Positions 35,513-44,008 of a DNA stretch of 64,000 bases are shown here, piece by piece. The notes beneath the pieces were generated by a model that saw nothing but the letters and a program-made list of their open reading frames with translations, was not told the origin of the DNA and did not search any database. The translations under genes were made by a program, and so were the position numbers. How positions within the stretch are numbered: the first letter of the stretch is position 1; each line of letters opens with the position of its first letter. Location: the NCBI RefSeq assembly GCF_018613755.1, contig NZ_JAGGPP010000013.1:248001-312000 (forward strand). Direction: 5' to 3'. Source of the DNA: Arthrobacter sp. ISL-72 (GTDB lineage: Bacteria; Actinomycetota; Actinomycetes; Actinomycetales; Micrococcaceae).

Positions 35513-36244
35513 ATGTCAACTAAGACCGCATCCCTCGACGGGCTCGCCCAGTTCGAGCGCACCACCTCCATCTGGGGCCCCATCACCCTGGGGCTCGGCT
35601 TCCTCGTCTCCCTCGCCGCCGCCCTCTTCACGGCGTTCGGCACAGGCCTCGGCATCACTGGCCAGGAGGTGTGGACCGCCTTCGGCATTGTCTTCGCAAC
35701 CTTCGGCATCATCGCCGTCGTCGAGCCGGTCTCGTACTACCCCATCCTCGGACGCTCCGCGATGTACCAGGCGTTCATGATCGGCAACATCGCCAACAAG
35801 CTGCTCCCGTCTGCCATCATCGCCCAGACCGATCTCGGCGAGAAGCCCGGCACCCGCCGGGCCGAACTGATCGCCGGCGCTGCCATCATCGGGGCGGCGT
35901 TGGTCCACATCATCACGCTCATCATCCTCGTGGGCTTCCTCGGCACCTGGCTCCTGGGCCTCCTGCCGGCCGGTGTGGTGGCGGTGGCCCGCCTGTACAT
36001 CCTCTCCGCCGTCTTCGGCGCCGTCACGGTCCAGGCCGTGGTGGCCATGAAGAACGTGCGGACCACCATCATCGCCGCCGTGGTCTCGGCCATCGTGGTC
36101 TACGGCGTGATCCGGTTCGCGCCCGGGCTCGCCAACTACGCCACCGCCATCTCCGTGGTCAGCGTGATCCTCGTGGCCTGGTACGCACGCAAGCGCACCG
36201 ACACGCCCGCAGACACCGGGGCGCCGTCCTCCATCGGACACTGA
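35513..36244 (+). CDS. membrane protein paired with DUF5058
   Basis: Integral membrane protein of 243 residues with about seven hydrophobic segments. ATG 35513 follows GGAGAA. The segment EPVSYYPILGRSAMYQAFMI between helices is unusually polar and conserved-looking. It probably works with the DUF5058 protein, perhaps as a heteromeric carrier that supplies or exports the substrate of the M20 enzyme encoded next. It is not assigned to a named family. Confidence 0.72.
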   Translation: MSTKTASLDGLAQFERTTSIWGPITLGLGFLVSLAAALFTAFGTGLGITGQEVWTAFGIVFATFGIIAVVEPVSYYPILGRSAMYQAFMIGNIANKLLPSAIIAQTDLGEKPGTRRAELIAGAAIIGAALVHIITLIILVGFLGTWLLGLLPAGVVAVARLYILSAVFGAVTVQAVVAMKNVRTTIIAAVVSAIVVYGVIRFAPGLANYATAISVVSVILVAWYARKRTDTPADTGAPSSIGH

Positions 36245-36309
36245 GCCAGGCACCGGGCCCCGCGGGCACCACCGAACTGAACAGAACCTGAGTGATACGA
36301 AAGGCCACC

Positions 36310-37551
36310 ATGACTGACACCACCGTCGCCCTCGCCACCGGCATCGAGGTCCCCGCAGACTTCATCGCCGAGCACGTCGCCATCTACAAGGACTACCACC
36401 GCGCGCCGGAGCTGTCCTCGGAGGAGCACCGTACCGCGGAAGCCATCGAGGCCCGCCTGACCGAGCTGGGCATCGAGCATTTCCGCTCCGGCGGGACCGG
36501 CGTCGTCGGCCTCCTGACGAACGGCGAGGGCCCGGTGGTGGGCTTCCGCGCCGACACGGACGGACTGCCCATCGCAGAGGCCACCGGTCTTGACTACGCG
36601 AGCACCGCCACCGGCACCCTGCCCGACGGCAGCGAGGCACCCACCATGCACGGCTGCGGCCACGACACCCACATCACCGCGGCCCTGGCCGCCGCACAGT
36701 ACCTCACGGCGAACCGCGACGCCTGGCAGGGGACCGTGGTGCTCATCTTCCAGCCCGGCGAGGAGACCGCGTGGGGCGCCAAGGCGATGGTGGACGACGG
36801 CCTCTGGGACCGCGCGCCGCGCCCCGAAGTGGTCCTCGCCCAGCACGTGATGCCCCTCGAGGCAGGCAAGTTTTGGCTGCGCCCGGGGAACATGGCCAGC
36901 CTCGCCGACTCGTGGCGGATCACCGTCCGCGGCCGCCAGGCCCACGGCTCCCAGCCGGAGAAATCCCTCGACCCCATCGTCGCGGCGGCCTCGATGGTCC
37001 TGCGCCTCCAGACCATCGTCTCGCGCGAGCTCGCCCCGATCACCCCCGCCGTGGTCACCGTGGGCACGTTCCACGCCGGCCTCAAGGAAAACATCATCCC
37101 GGAGACCGCCGAGTTCAGCGTCAACGTGCGCACCCCCGACGAAGGCGTCCGCGAGCACGTCCTGGGCTCCATCCGCCGCATCGTCGCCGCGGAGGCCGCC
37201 GCGTCCGGCATCGACGAGCCCGCCATTGTTGAGATCAACCGCTTCCCGCGCCTCTTCAACGATGCCGAGCACACCGCACGTGCCACCGCGGCGCTCGAAG
37301 CCGCGTTCGGCGCCGGCTCCGTCATCGACTCCCCACTCGGCATGGGCTCGGAGGACGCCGGCTGGCTGGGCGACGCGATCGGCGTCCCCGTGGTGTTCTG
37401 GTCCTTCGGCGCGTTCCCCGCCGAGGCCTTCGCCGACGGCGCCGCGCCCGCCGGCAACCACTCGCCGCAGTTCGCGCCCGACGCCGAGCTCGCCGTGGTC
37501 AACGGCACCGGCGCAGCGATCGCGGTGCTGCTCCAGTACCTGGGCAAGTAA
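36310..37551 (+). CDS. M20-family amidohydrolase/carboxypeptidase
   Basis: Metal-dependent amidohydrolase of 413 residues, of the hippurate/N-acyl-amino-acid hydrolase group. Metal ligands are visible in MHGCGHDTH (about 116-124), EE of QPGEETAWG near 152, and AQHVMP near 180; the dimerisation domain follows (AHGSQPEKSLDP). ATG 36310 follows AAAGG; an upstream frame at 36292 is less likely. It is the third gene of an operon with two membrane proteins and is followed by a hairpin terminator. It probably cleaves an imported N-acyl amino acid or dipeptide. Confidence 0.9.
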   Translation: MTDTTVALATGIEVPADFIAEHVAIYKDYHRAPELSSEEHRTAEAIEARLTELGIEHFRSGGTGVVGLLTNGEGPVVGFRADTDGLPIAEATGLDYASTATGTLPDGSEAPTMHGCGHDTHITAALAAAQYLTANRDAWQGTVVLIFQPGEETAWGAKAMVDDGLWDRAPRPEVVLAQHVMPLEAGKFWLRPGNMASLADSWRITVRGRQAHGSQPEKSLDPIVAAASMVLRLQTIVSRELAPITPAVVTVGTFHAGLKENIIPETAEFSVNVRTPDEGVREHVLGSIRRIVAAEAAASGIDEPAIVEINRFPRLFNDAEHTARATAALEAAFGAGSVIDSPLGMGSEDAGWLGDAIGVPVVFWSFGAFPAEAFADGAAPAGNHSPQFAPDAELAVVNGTGAAIAVLLQYLGK

Positions 37552-37556
37552 GTGAC

Positions 37557-37588
37557 GTACGACGGCGGGTGCGCATCCGCCGTCGTAC
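37557..37588 (+). terminator. 12-bp hairpin after the amidohydrolase gene
   Basis: Arms 37557-37568 (GTACGACGGCGG) and 37577-37588 pair perfectly around an eight-base loop. It starts five bases after the stop codon. There is no T-run. Confidence 0.65.
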
Positions 37589-37642
37589 ATCCGCCTGAAG
37601 CGCGGGGGAGGCTGTCCGGGAGAGGGCCGGAGGGATGAGAGG

Positions 37643-38659
37643 ATGAATCGCATGCTCGACGACCTTGACCGCCAGATCGTGGCGGCCCTCATCCGCAACG
37701 GCCGGGCGCCGTGGCGGCTCATTGCCGAGGTGCTCGGGCAGCAGGAGCGCACGGTGGCCCGCCGCGGCAACAGACTGCTCGCCTCCGAAGAGGTGCGGGT
37801 CCAGTCGTTCCCCAGCCCCGCCGCGCTCGCGCCCGTAGACCTTTACATGCTCCGCGTCGCCGCCGAGCCGTCCGCCGTTACCAGTGCCGGTAGCTGGCTC
37901 GCCGAACGGCCCGAGACGCACTGGATCAGCGCTCTGGCCGGGGCGACCGAATGCCTCGTTGAGCTCTTCCTCGAACCCGTCGCCGTGGGCCCGTTCCTGT
38001 ACGACGAGCTCGCCGAGCTCGACGGCGTGCGGGACCTCTCGCTCGAGCCGGTCTTCGAGTACTACCGCACGGTGTCGGGCTGGCGGCCGGACGTCCTCAC
38101 CCCGGAACAGTACGAGGCACTCAGCCCCTCCGAACACCCGCAGTTCGCCACCAGGTACGCGGAGCTGGGGATGCCGCAGCTCGATGAGCAGAACCGCGCC
38201 CTCGCAGAGCTTTTGCGCGCCAACGGCCGCATCACCATTGACGAACTGGCCGCCGGGCTCGGCGTCTCCAAAGCGACCGCGAGCCGTCGGCTTGAGACCC
38301 TCATCGACGACGGCGCGGTCTTCGTGCGTGCCATCCTGGACCCCTCGTCCATCGGGTATCCGGTGGAGGGAATCCTGACCGTGCGCGCCGAGGCCCCCGC
38401 GCTGGACGCCGCCGGACGGTACATTGCCGACCTCCCGGCCACACGCTGGGCCGCGAATGTCTCCGGCCGCATCCTCGTCCAGACCGCCACCCGGACCCTC
38501 GCCGAACTGCGCAGGATGATGGAGGGGATTGCCGCGCATCCCGGCGTGACCGGCGTGGACGTCTCACTCGTGGCCGGGATCTTCAAACGCAGCACGGTTG
38601 CCTACGTGGACGGGAAGCTGCCGCGTGCCGGCGGCGCGGGGACTCGTGGCCCCCAGTAA
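37643..38659 (+). CDS. double-domain AsnC/Lrp-family regulator
   Basis: Regulator of 338 residues that holds two AsnC-type units. The first has a helix-turn-helix at about 5-50 (DDLDRQIVAALIRNGRAPWR) and a ligand-binding RAM-like region; the second has a helix-turn-helix at about 180-230 (LAELLRANGRITIDELAAGL, VSKATASRRLETLIDDG) and a C-terminal RAM domain. ATG 37643 is used; ATG 37652 is possible. Same-strand position after the amidohydrolase suggests it senses an amino acid related to that operon. It converges with jetD, with three bases between the two stops. Confidence 0.88.
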   Translation: MNRMLDDLDRQIVAALIRNGRAPWRLIAEVLGQQERTVARRGNRLLASEEVRVQSFPSPAALAPVDLYMLRVAAEPSAVTSAGSWLAERPETHWISALAGATECLVELFLEPVAVGPFLYDELAELDGVRDLSLEPVFEYYRTVSGWRPDVLTPEQYEALSPSEHPQFATRYAELGMPQLDEQNRALAELLRANGRITIDELAAGLGVSKATASRRLETLIDDGAVFVRAILDPSSIGYPVEGILTVRAEAPALDAAGRYIADLPATRWAANVSGRILVQTATRTLAELRRMMEGIAAHPGVTGVDVSLVAGIFKRSTVAYVDGKLPRAGGAGTRGPQ

Positions 38660-38662
38660 CCA

Positions 38663-39973
38663 TCAATGGTGCCCGGCTCGCTGCCCGGCATGAACGTTGT
38701 CAGCCCTGCCATAGTGAGGAACTCGGCGCAGACGCGTCAGCGCCCAATCCCAGCTGATCAGCTCCTGCTCGAGGCGGACGGCCGGGCCAAACGCATTGTT
38801 GCCAAGCGCTTCATACAGTGCCGCCTCGGCCGGAGTCAGCCGGGTCAGCACAGCCTCCGACGGTGACGGCTCGGATCCCCACGCCTCCCGGTGCGCCAGC
38901 AGCGTTGCCTTGTCCATCAACACACTCTCCACATGCGAATGGATCGCGCGGAGCTGGTCCAGGATCCGGAAGCCGTGCGTATCGATGTCGCCCCAGTAGA
39001 AGACCCTGCACTCCCGCAGCCACGCGGCATCGCGCAGAGACGAGAACCCGTAGCCGCCGCCGTACAGCGCCAGCGTCCCGGGCCTGTCCGGCAGCGCCAG
39101 GAAGTTCACTTGGTTCTCGGTAGTGATCGCGGCGTGCACCGGCAGCTGCAGCGCACTGAACGCCTCAGCTGTCACGGTGATGTCCCGCGCACCGCCCAGC
39201 ACCTTAATTTCCGGGTCCAGGATCCGGAACCGCACCAGCTCCGGCGGATGCAGGAACCCGTGCCGGCGGGCGAACCTCGCCGCCGGGGTCCGTCCTGCGC
39301 CGCCCTGCTCCAAGGCGGCCTCGCCCTCCGGGAGCTCGGCCACCGGTTCCTTATCATCCGGCCCGGAAGCGGACCCGGATGCCACCGCCACCAGGAGTTG
39401 GTCAATCACCTGCCGGTGCCGCTCGATGAACTTGGTGTGCACCCCGGGCAGCCCCAGCTGCCGGACGTAAAACCCCGGTTCCGGGTTGTCCCGCAGCCAC
39501 AGCGCCACCCGCGCCGCCGTCAGCGCATCGGAGCCCAGCTCCAGCAGCTTCAGCGGACGCCGCGCCGCCCAGTCGGGCATCAACGGATCGAGCTCGCCCA
39601 GCCCCGCGGCAAGGCCACGAAACAGGACAGCCTCGCGCGCCTTCCCCACAAACCCAATCTCGTCATCCACCGTCGAGAACACGGCCGCGGCCGGAATCCG
39701 GTTGGAACCAACCGTGCGCCGCCCTGCCTCAACAGTCTCCAAGGAATACGCACCCGCCCCCGCGGACAGCTCAGCCGCCCACCCGCGGACCGCAGCGTAA
39801 TCGCCCAACAGTTCCGCCGCCGTCGGACGCTTCAACGGCCGACGCCGGGGGTAGGCCTCGGACGGCACCAACAGCTCGCGCAACAAACTTCCGCTGTTCC
39901 AAGCCTTCAGCGACAGGGCGCGCAGCCCCGCCAGCGTCGTCCACGCCCGCCCCCGCCCCGCGTCAGCCGGCAC
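38663..39973 (-). CDS. jetD: Wadjet protein JetD (Toprim nuclease), first locus
   Basis: DNA-cleaving subunit of the Wadjet anti-plasmid system, 436 residues. The N-terminal DUF3322 arm (about 1-190) is followed by the DUF2220 Toprim domain with ENQVNFLALP and the metal-binding WGDIDTHG near 327-334. GTG 39973 overlaps the jetC stop by 11 bases. The C-terminal 15 residues after RLRR extend past the end of the second JetD here (which ends RLNPAG), suggesting a shifted or extended tail. In known systems JetD nicks or cuts closed circular DNA that the SMC-like complex has looped. Confidence 0.93.
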   Translation of the reverse strand: MPADAGRGRAWTTLAGLRALSLKAWNSGSLLRELLVPSEAYPRRRPLKRPTAAELLGDYAAVRGWAAELSAGAGAYSLETVEAGRRTVGSNRIPAAAVFSTVDDEIGFVGKAREAVLFRGLAAGLGELDPLMPDWAARRPLKLLELGSDALTAARVALWLRDNPEPGFYVRQLGLPGVHTKFIERHRQVIDQLLVAVASGSASGPDDKEPVAELPEGEAALEQGGAGRTPAARFARRHGFLHPPELVRFRILDPEIKVLGGARDITVTAEAFSALQLPVHAAITTENQVNFLALPDRPGTLALYGGGYGFSSLRDAAWLRECRVFYWGDIDTHGFRILDQLRAIHSHVESVLMDKATLLAHREAWGSEPSPSEAVLTRLTPAEAALYEALGNNAFGPAVRLEQELISWDWALTRLRRVPHYGRADNVHAGQRAGHH

Positions 39974-42900
39974 GCCGGTCCTTCTCCTCGCGGTACTCCT
40001 GGATGGTCATGTTGCGCAGCTGGGAATCGTCCCCGTGGGCGTTGGCCACGAAGCCCACGTGCGAGACAAACGGCTCGATCACGTGGATCTTCTGCAGCGG
40101 CGTGACGATCAGCAGCTGCAGCTTCATCCGCTGGAACAGCTCCAGCCCGTACCGCGCCGACTCGTCCGACCCTCGGCCGAACGCCTCGTCGATCACCACA
40201 AACCGGAAACTCCTGCCGCTGTTTTTGTTCCTGGAAGCGCCGGCCCCGGACCCCAGCCCGAACTGGAACGCCAGCGCCGCCGCGAGGATGGTGTAGGCCA
40301 GCTTCTCCTTCTGGCCGCCGGACTTGCCGCCCGAGTCCGTGAAGTGCTCGAACTCCTCGCCGGTCTCGGTCCATTTCTCCGACGCCGAGAACGTGAACCA
40401 GTTCCGCACATCCGTGACCTTGGCCGTCCACCGCTCATCCAGCGTCGTCAGGCCCTCCCGGCCGCGGAAGCGCTCGATCAGCCGCTCCACCTGCAGGTAC
40501 TTCTCCTCCGAGTACTGGTCCTCGTCGCCGATGGTCCCCTCCGAACACGCCCGCAGGTCCACGCCGAACTCGCGCACGTCCTGGTCCGAAGTGTTCTGAT
40601 GCTCCAGCTGGATGTGCCGACCCGGGTTGTACTCGATCCCGGCCAGCGACTGGTTGATCTCACCGATCCGGTTCACGATGTCCTGCCGGCGGCCGTCCAG
40701 AAACGCGTTGAATGCCACCACCTCGTGGATGGTGTTCTGGTTCAGCGACTCCTTGAAATGCGCCTCGAACCGCGGCAGATCGTTGCTTACCAGCTGCTCC
40801 AGCAGCCGGTTGTAGTCCGCGGCGGCCTCGAGCGCGGCGTCGATGTCCGTGGTCTCGTTCGGGTATTTGTTGCGGAAGTCCGCCATCAGCCGGACGGTGC
40901 CCTCCGCGGCCCGGGCAATCCGCTTGGACAGCGCATCGATGGTATCCGTCAGCCCGGAGCGGACCGAGCTCTCCGCCGAGCCGGTGTTCTTGTATGTCAG
41001 CGTTTTGTCCCTGAGCGCCGCTTGGGTGAGATGCTCGACGGCGGCCAGCACCCCGCCGTCGTCCGTCAGGGGAGTCTCGGCGAGAGTCTCCTGGCAGTCA
41101 GCGATCGCCTCGACGATGTCTTTCGTGTCTTTATTATTTTCGCCCAGCCGCTCGCGCAGCTTGCCGGCCCGTTCCTCCAGCCGCTCCAGCTCCGCGGCCA
41201 CCGTGGACTCCTTGGCGGTGAGCTGCCTCAGCATGTCGCTGGCGGTCTCCAGGTCGGACTTCTCGGCCTTGAGCTCCTCGATCCGCCGGGCCGTGAGCTG
41301 CCAGCTGATCTCGCCGAAATCGGCCACGGATTGGATGGTACCGAGCTGGCGCTGGTTCTTGCCCAAGCCGCCCAAAGACAGGTTGACCTTGTCCAGCTGC
41401 GCCTCCGTGACCGTCAGCTGGCCCCGGACCTCGTCCTGCTCGGCGAGGAAGCGGCTGATCTTGTCGTGGTTGTCCCAGCCGAGTACGTAGTTGCGCCGGT
41501 CCGTGAGCTCCCGGCGGTCGTCCTTCTCGTGCCGGCCCCGGCCGCCCTTGAGCTGGCCGTTGACGGTGAGCGCCTTCGGGTAGCGGCGGAAGTCCTCGAG
41601 GGTGTCGCAGCAGTAGTGGTCGAACCGGGTGGCGAGCTCGTCCAGCAGGAAGTTGCGGAACGGCGTGCCCGGCTTGATGGCGATCTTCGCGGCCAGCGTG
41701 CCCTGCTCCGCCGTCCTGGCCGGCAGGGATTCGCCGATCCGCAGGTAGACCAGCCGGCCGCGCAAGTTGTTCGCATCCACCCAGCTGCTCACGGCCGTGT
41801 AGTGCTCGGCCGGCACCAGCAGCGACAGCGCGAAGCCGTGCAGCGTGCGTTCCGCCGCGCCCTCCCACGCGCCCTCGCCGTCGCGGACCCGCAGCAGCTC
41901 GCCGGCGTACGGCAGGGCCGCTTCCGCAGTGCCCGTGCCGTCACACAGCCGACGGCGGAGCTCCAGTTGGGGGATCGGGAGCAAATTGGGGCGGGACTGC
42001 AGGCTGCGCAGTTCCTTGCCGATTCCGGCCAGCCGCGTGTTGAGTTCGGTGCGGGCGATAATCAGGTTGGTCCGCTGGTCCTGCAGCTCATCGGACTGTT
42101 CGGCAAGCTGCTTTTCGACGTCGCCGAACCGCACACGGTTGCCGTCGAAGAGCACCTTGTCCTCGGGCGGGCGCAGGCCCAGGTCCTTCGCCGCCTCAGC
42201 GTAGGTGTCGAAGCGCTGCCGCTGGGTTCTCGACTCGACGGCGAGCCTTGCTATGTCGGCGTCGATGGCTGCGAGCCGGCCGCCGCCGTTGGTGCGGATG
42301 TCCTCCTGGACTGCGGCCAGGTCGTGCCGCTTTCCGGCGATCTCCGTGCGCAGCTTGGTGCTGTCCTCCTGCAGCCGCTCGCCGGTGCGTTCCAGTTCCG
42401 TTTGGTGTTCCAGGCTTAGCTGCAGCTTCCGATCCGTGAACCAGGGATGTAACTGGTCGCGCTGCTGGCGGGCCAGCTCGTCCTCGCGGCTCAGGTTCGC
42501 GTGCTGCGCGGCACCTTCCTTGATGGGCGTCAACAGGGCGATCTGGTCCTTGGCCCGGAGTACGGCGTCGTGGGCCTTTTTCAGGTCGTCGAAGTGGTGG
42601 ATGAGGTTGCCGATCCGCCCGGCGACGTTGTCCTCCTCCAGCATGTTGGTCCGCACGAAGGAGGTGATGTTCTCCACCTGCTTCATGGACACCGTGCGGT
42701 GGAACAGCTCCATGGCCTGGTTGCCGCTGATGCCGAACTGACGCTTGAAGGCCGCGGCGTAGGGGTCGAAGGTGTCGTGCACGGCGGCGCCGGCGGCGCG
42801 GAGCTTCTTCTTCAGCTTGGCGGGGTCCTGGCCGAAATTGGAGAAATCGCGCGCGATGGACTGGTCCGCCTCGGCGATCGAGTAGAAGCGGCTGGGTGTC

Positions 42901-43358
42901 CCAGCTTCCTGGGTGGCCCAGAGTGTGATGGCCAAGGTGACCGACCTGTCCAGCACCGCATTGCGGAAGACGGCGAGCACCACGGTCAGGGCGCCGGTGC
43001 TGCGCAGGGCCACCGGCTTGGAGTACTCCCCGCCGGCGCTGCGCGTGCTCTTGTGGAAGCCACGCACGTACGACATCAGCGAGCGTTCCTTCTTCTGCGC
43101 GCCCGCCGCCTTGTTGTACTCGATCTTGTTCACGGGCAGCAGCAGGGTGGTGATGGCGTCCACCACCGTGGACTTCCCCGAGCCGATGTCACCGGTGAGC
43201 AGGCTGTTGGCGCCGTCCAGCCGGAACGTCCGCACGCCCTGATGGAACGTGCCCCAGTTGAGCAGCTCCAGACGGTGCAGCCGGAAGCCCGGGGGAGCCC
43301 CGCTGTCGTCCGTCTTTTCCTCCAGGCTGAACAGGATGTCCTGCAGGTCGGCGGTCAC
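39963..43358 (-). CDS. jetC: Wadjet SMC-like ATPase JetC, first locus
   Basis: SMC/MukB-like ATPase of 1131 residues that extrudes DNA loops. Walker A GDIGSGKST is at about 56-64, followed by long coiled coils with a hinge-like central region, the ABC signature GGKSGGQKEK and Walker B FVVIDEAFGRGSDE near the C-terminus. The start is GTG 43358, which overlaps the jetB stop; an upstream frame to 43886 is the shadow of jetB. It is intact and collinear with JetC of the second locus (1135 residues), with long near-identical stretches at both ends. Confidence 0.95.
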   Translation of the reverse strand: MTADLQDILFSLEEKTDDSGAPPGFRLHRLELLNWGTFHQGVRTFRLDGANSLLTGDIGSGKSTVVDAITTLLLPVNKIEYNKAAGAQKKERSLMSYVRGFHKSTRSAGGEYSKPVALRSTGALTVVLAVFRNAVLDRSVTLAITLWATQEAGTPSRFYSIAEADQSIARDFSNFGQDPAKLKKKLRAAGAAVHDTFDPYAAAFKRQFGISGNQAMELFHRTVSMKQVENITSFVRTNMLEEDNVAGRIGNLIHHFDDLKKAHDAVLRAKDQIALLTPIKEGAAQHANLSREDELARQQRDQLHPWFTDRKLQLSLEHQTELERTGERLQEDSTKLRTEIAGKRHDLAAVQEDIRTNGGGRLAAIDADIARLAVESRTQRQRFDTYAEAAKDLGLRPPEDKVLFDGNRVRFGDVEKQLAEQSDELQDQRTNLIIARTELNTRLAGIGKELRSLQSRPNLLPIPQLELRRRLCDGTGTAEAALPYAGELLRVRDGEGAWEGAAERTLHGFALSLLVPAEHYTAVSSWVDANNLRGRLVYLRIGESLPARTAEQGTLAAKIAIKPGTPFRNFLLDELATRFDHYCCDTLEDFRRYPKALTVNGQLKGGRGRHEKDDRRELTDRRNYVLGWDNHDKISRFLAEQDEVRGQLTVTEAQLDKVNLSLGGLGKNQRQLGTIQSVADFGEISWQLTARRIEELKAEKSDLETASDMLRQLTAKESTVAAELERLEERAGKLRERLGENNKDTKDIVEAIADCQETLAETPLTDDGGVLAAVEHLTQAALRDKTLTYKNTGSAESSVRSGLTDTIDALSKRIARAAEGTVRLMADFRNKYPNETTDIDAALEAAADYNRLLEQLVSNDLPRFEAHFKESLNQNTIHEVVAFNAFLDGRRQDIVNRIGEINQSLAGIEYNPGRHIQLEHQNTSDQDVREFGVDLRACSEGTIGDEDQYSEEKYLQVERLIERFRGREGLTTLDERWTAKVTDVRNWFTFSASEKWTETGEEFEHFTDSGGKSGGQKEKLAYTILAAALAFQFGLGSGAGASRNKNSGRSFRFVVIDEAFGRGSDESARYGLELFQRMKLQLLIVTPLQKIHVIEPFVSHVGFVANAHGDDSQLRNMTIQEYREEKDRRAG

Positions 43359-44008
43359 TGGCCGTCCTCCTCTTTGGTGACCGGCGCTCCGGTGAGCCCA
43401 GTTCCGGTGAGCGTCGCGCGGTAGTCCGCGAGCCGCGCGTCGAGTTCCTCCAGCCACTGGGCGTCCACGAACGCCTTGAGGATGCGGGCAACCTCGTAGG
43501 TGCCGGGCTGGCCGCGGAGTTTGCGCAGGAAGCCGAGGTCCACCACCTTCCGGATGTCCGTGGAGAGCCGGTCCATGACCCGGGCCTCGTTGCTGGATTC
43601 GGGCAGGAAGACGGCCACCATGTCCGCGATTTCCTGCTCGGTCATGATGAGCCGGAGCTCGCTGCTGTTGGTGTCGAACTCCAGCATGCGGCCGCGCAGG
43701 AGGGCCAGCAACAGGCTGACGTGGAAGGTCAGCTGCCGGCGCGGGATCAGCCGGGGGAGCGTGCCGTCCGGATCCTCGCGCGACTTCAGGAACGCGTAGC
43801 CCTCCGACTCGTCCCGGATCAGGTCCAGCCCCAACACGGACACGTAGTCGCGGACCTGGGAGGACAAGCCCAGCAGCGACTGCCACAGTTTCTCGTCCCC
43901 TTCCGCGTACAGCACGCCTTTGAAGAGCCGGGTGACGACGCCGGGAAGTTCCTCGGGCGTGCGGCTGTCCGTTTCCGCTGTGGCTGGGAAATTCGCTGCC
44001 AAATTCAT
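43355..44008 (-). CDS. jetB: Wadjet protein JetB (kite-like, DUF4194), first locus
   Basis: MukE/kite-like subunit of 217 residues that bridges kleisin and SMC. Typical segments are VVTRLFKGVLYAEGDEKLW near residue 25, RRQLTFHVSLLLALLR near 95 and TYEVARILKAFVDAQWLEE near the C-terminus. ATG 44008 gives the normal start and overlaps the jetA stop by four bases; the stop overlaps the jetC start. All four jet genes are therefore coupled. Confidence 0.92.
   Translation of the reverse strand: MNLAANFPATAETDSRTPEELPGVVTRLFKGVLYAEGDEKLWQSLLGLSSQVRDYVSVLGLDLIRDESEGYAFLKSREDPDGTLPRLIPRRQLTFHVSLLLALLRGRMLEFDTNSSELRLIMTEQEIADMVAVFLPESSNEARVMDRLSTDIRKVVDLGFLRKLRGQPGTYEVARILKAFVDAQWLEELDARLADYRATLTGTGLTGAPVTKEEDGQ

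Noticed and set aside
34732..37770. Long minus-strand frames opposite the DUF5058 to M20 operon
   Set aside because: They are codon shadows rich in Gly, Asp, Glu and His; the plus strand has start sites and membrane proteins.
40035..42419. Long plus-strand open frame of about 790 codons opposite the first jetC
   Set aside because: It is the antisense shadow of jetC in high-GC DNA; the product has no domain and is rich in Arg, Leu and Val. The same occurs at 60407-62851 opposite the second jetC.
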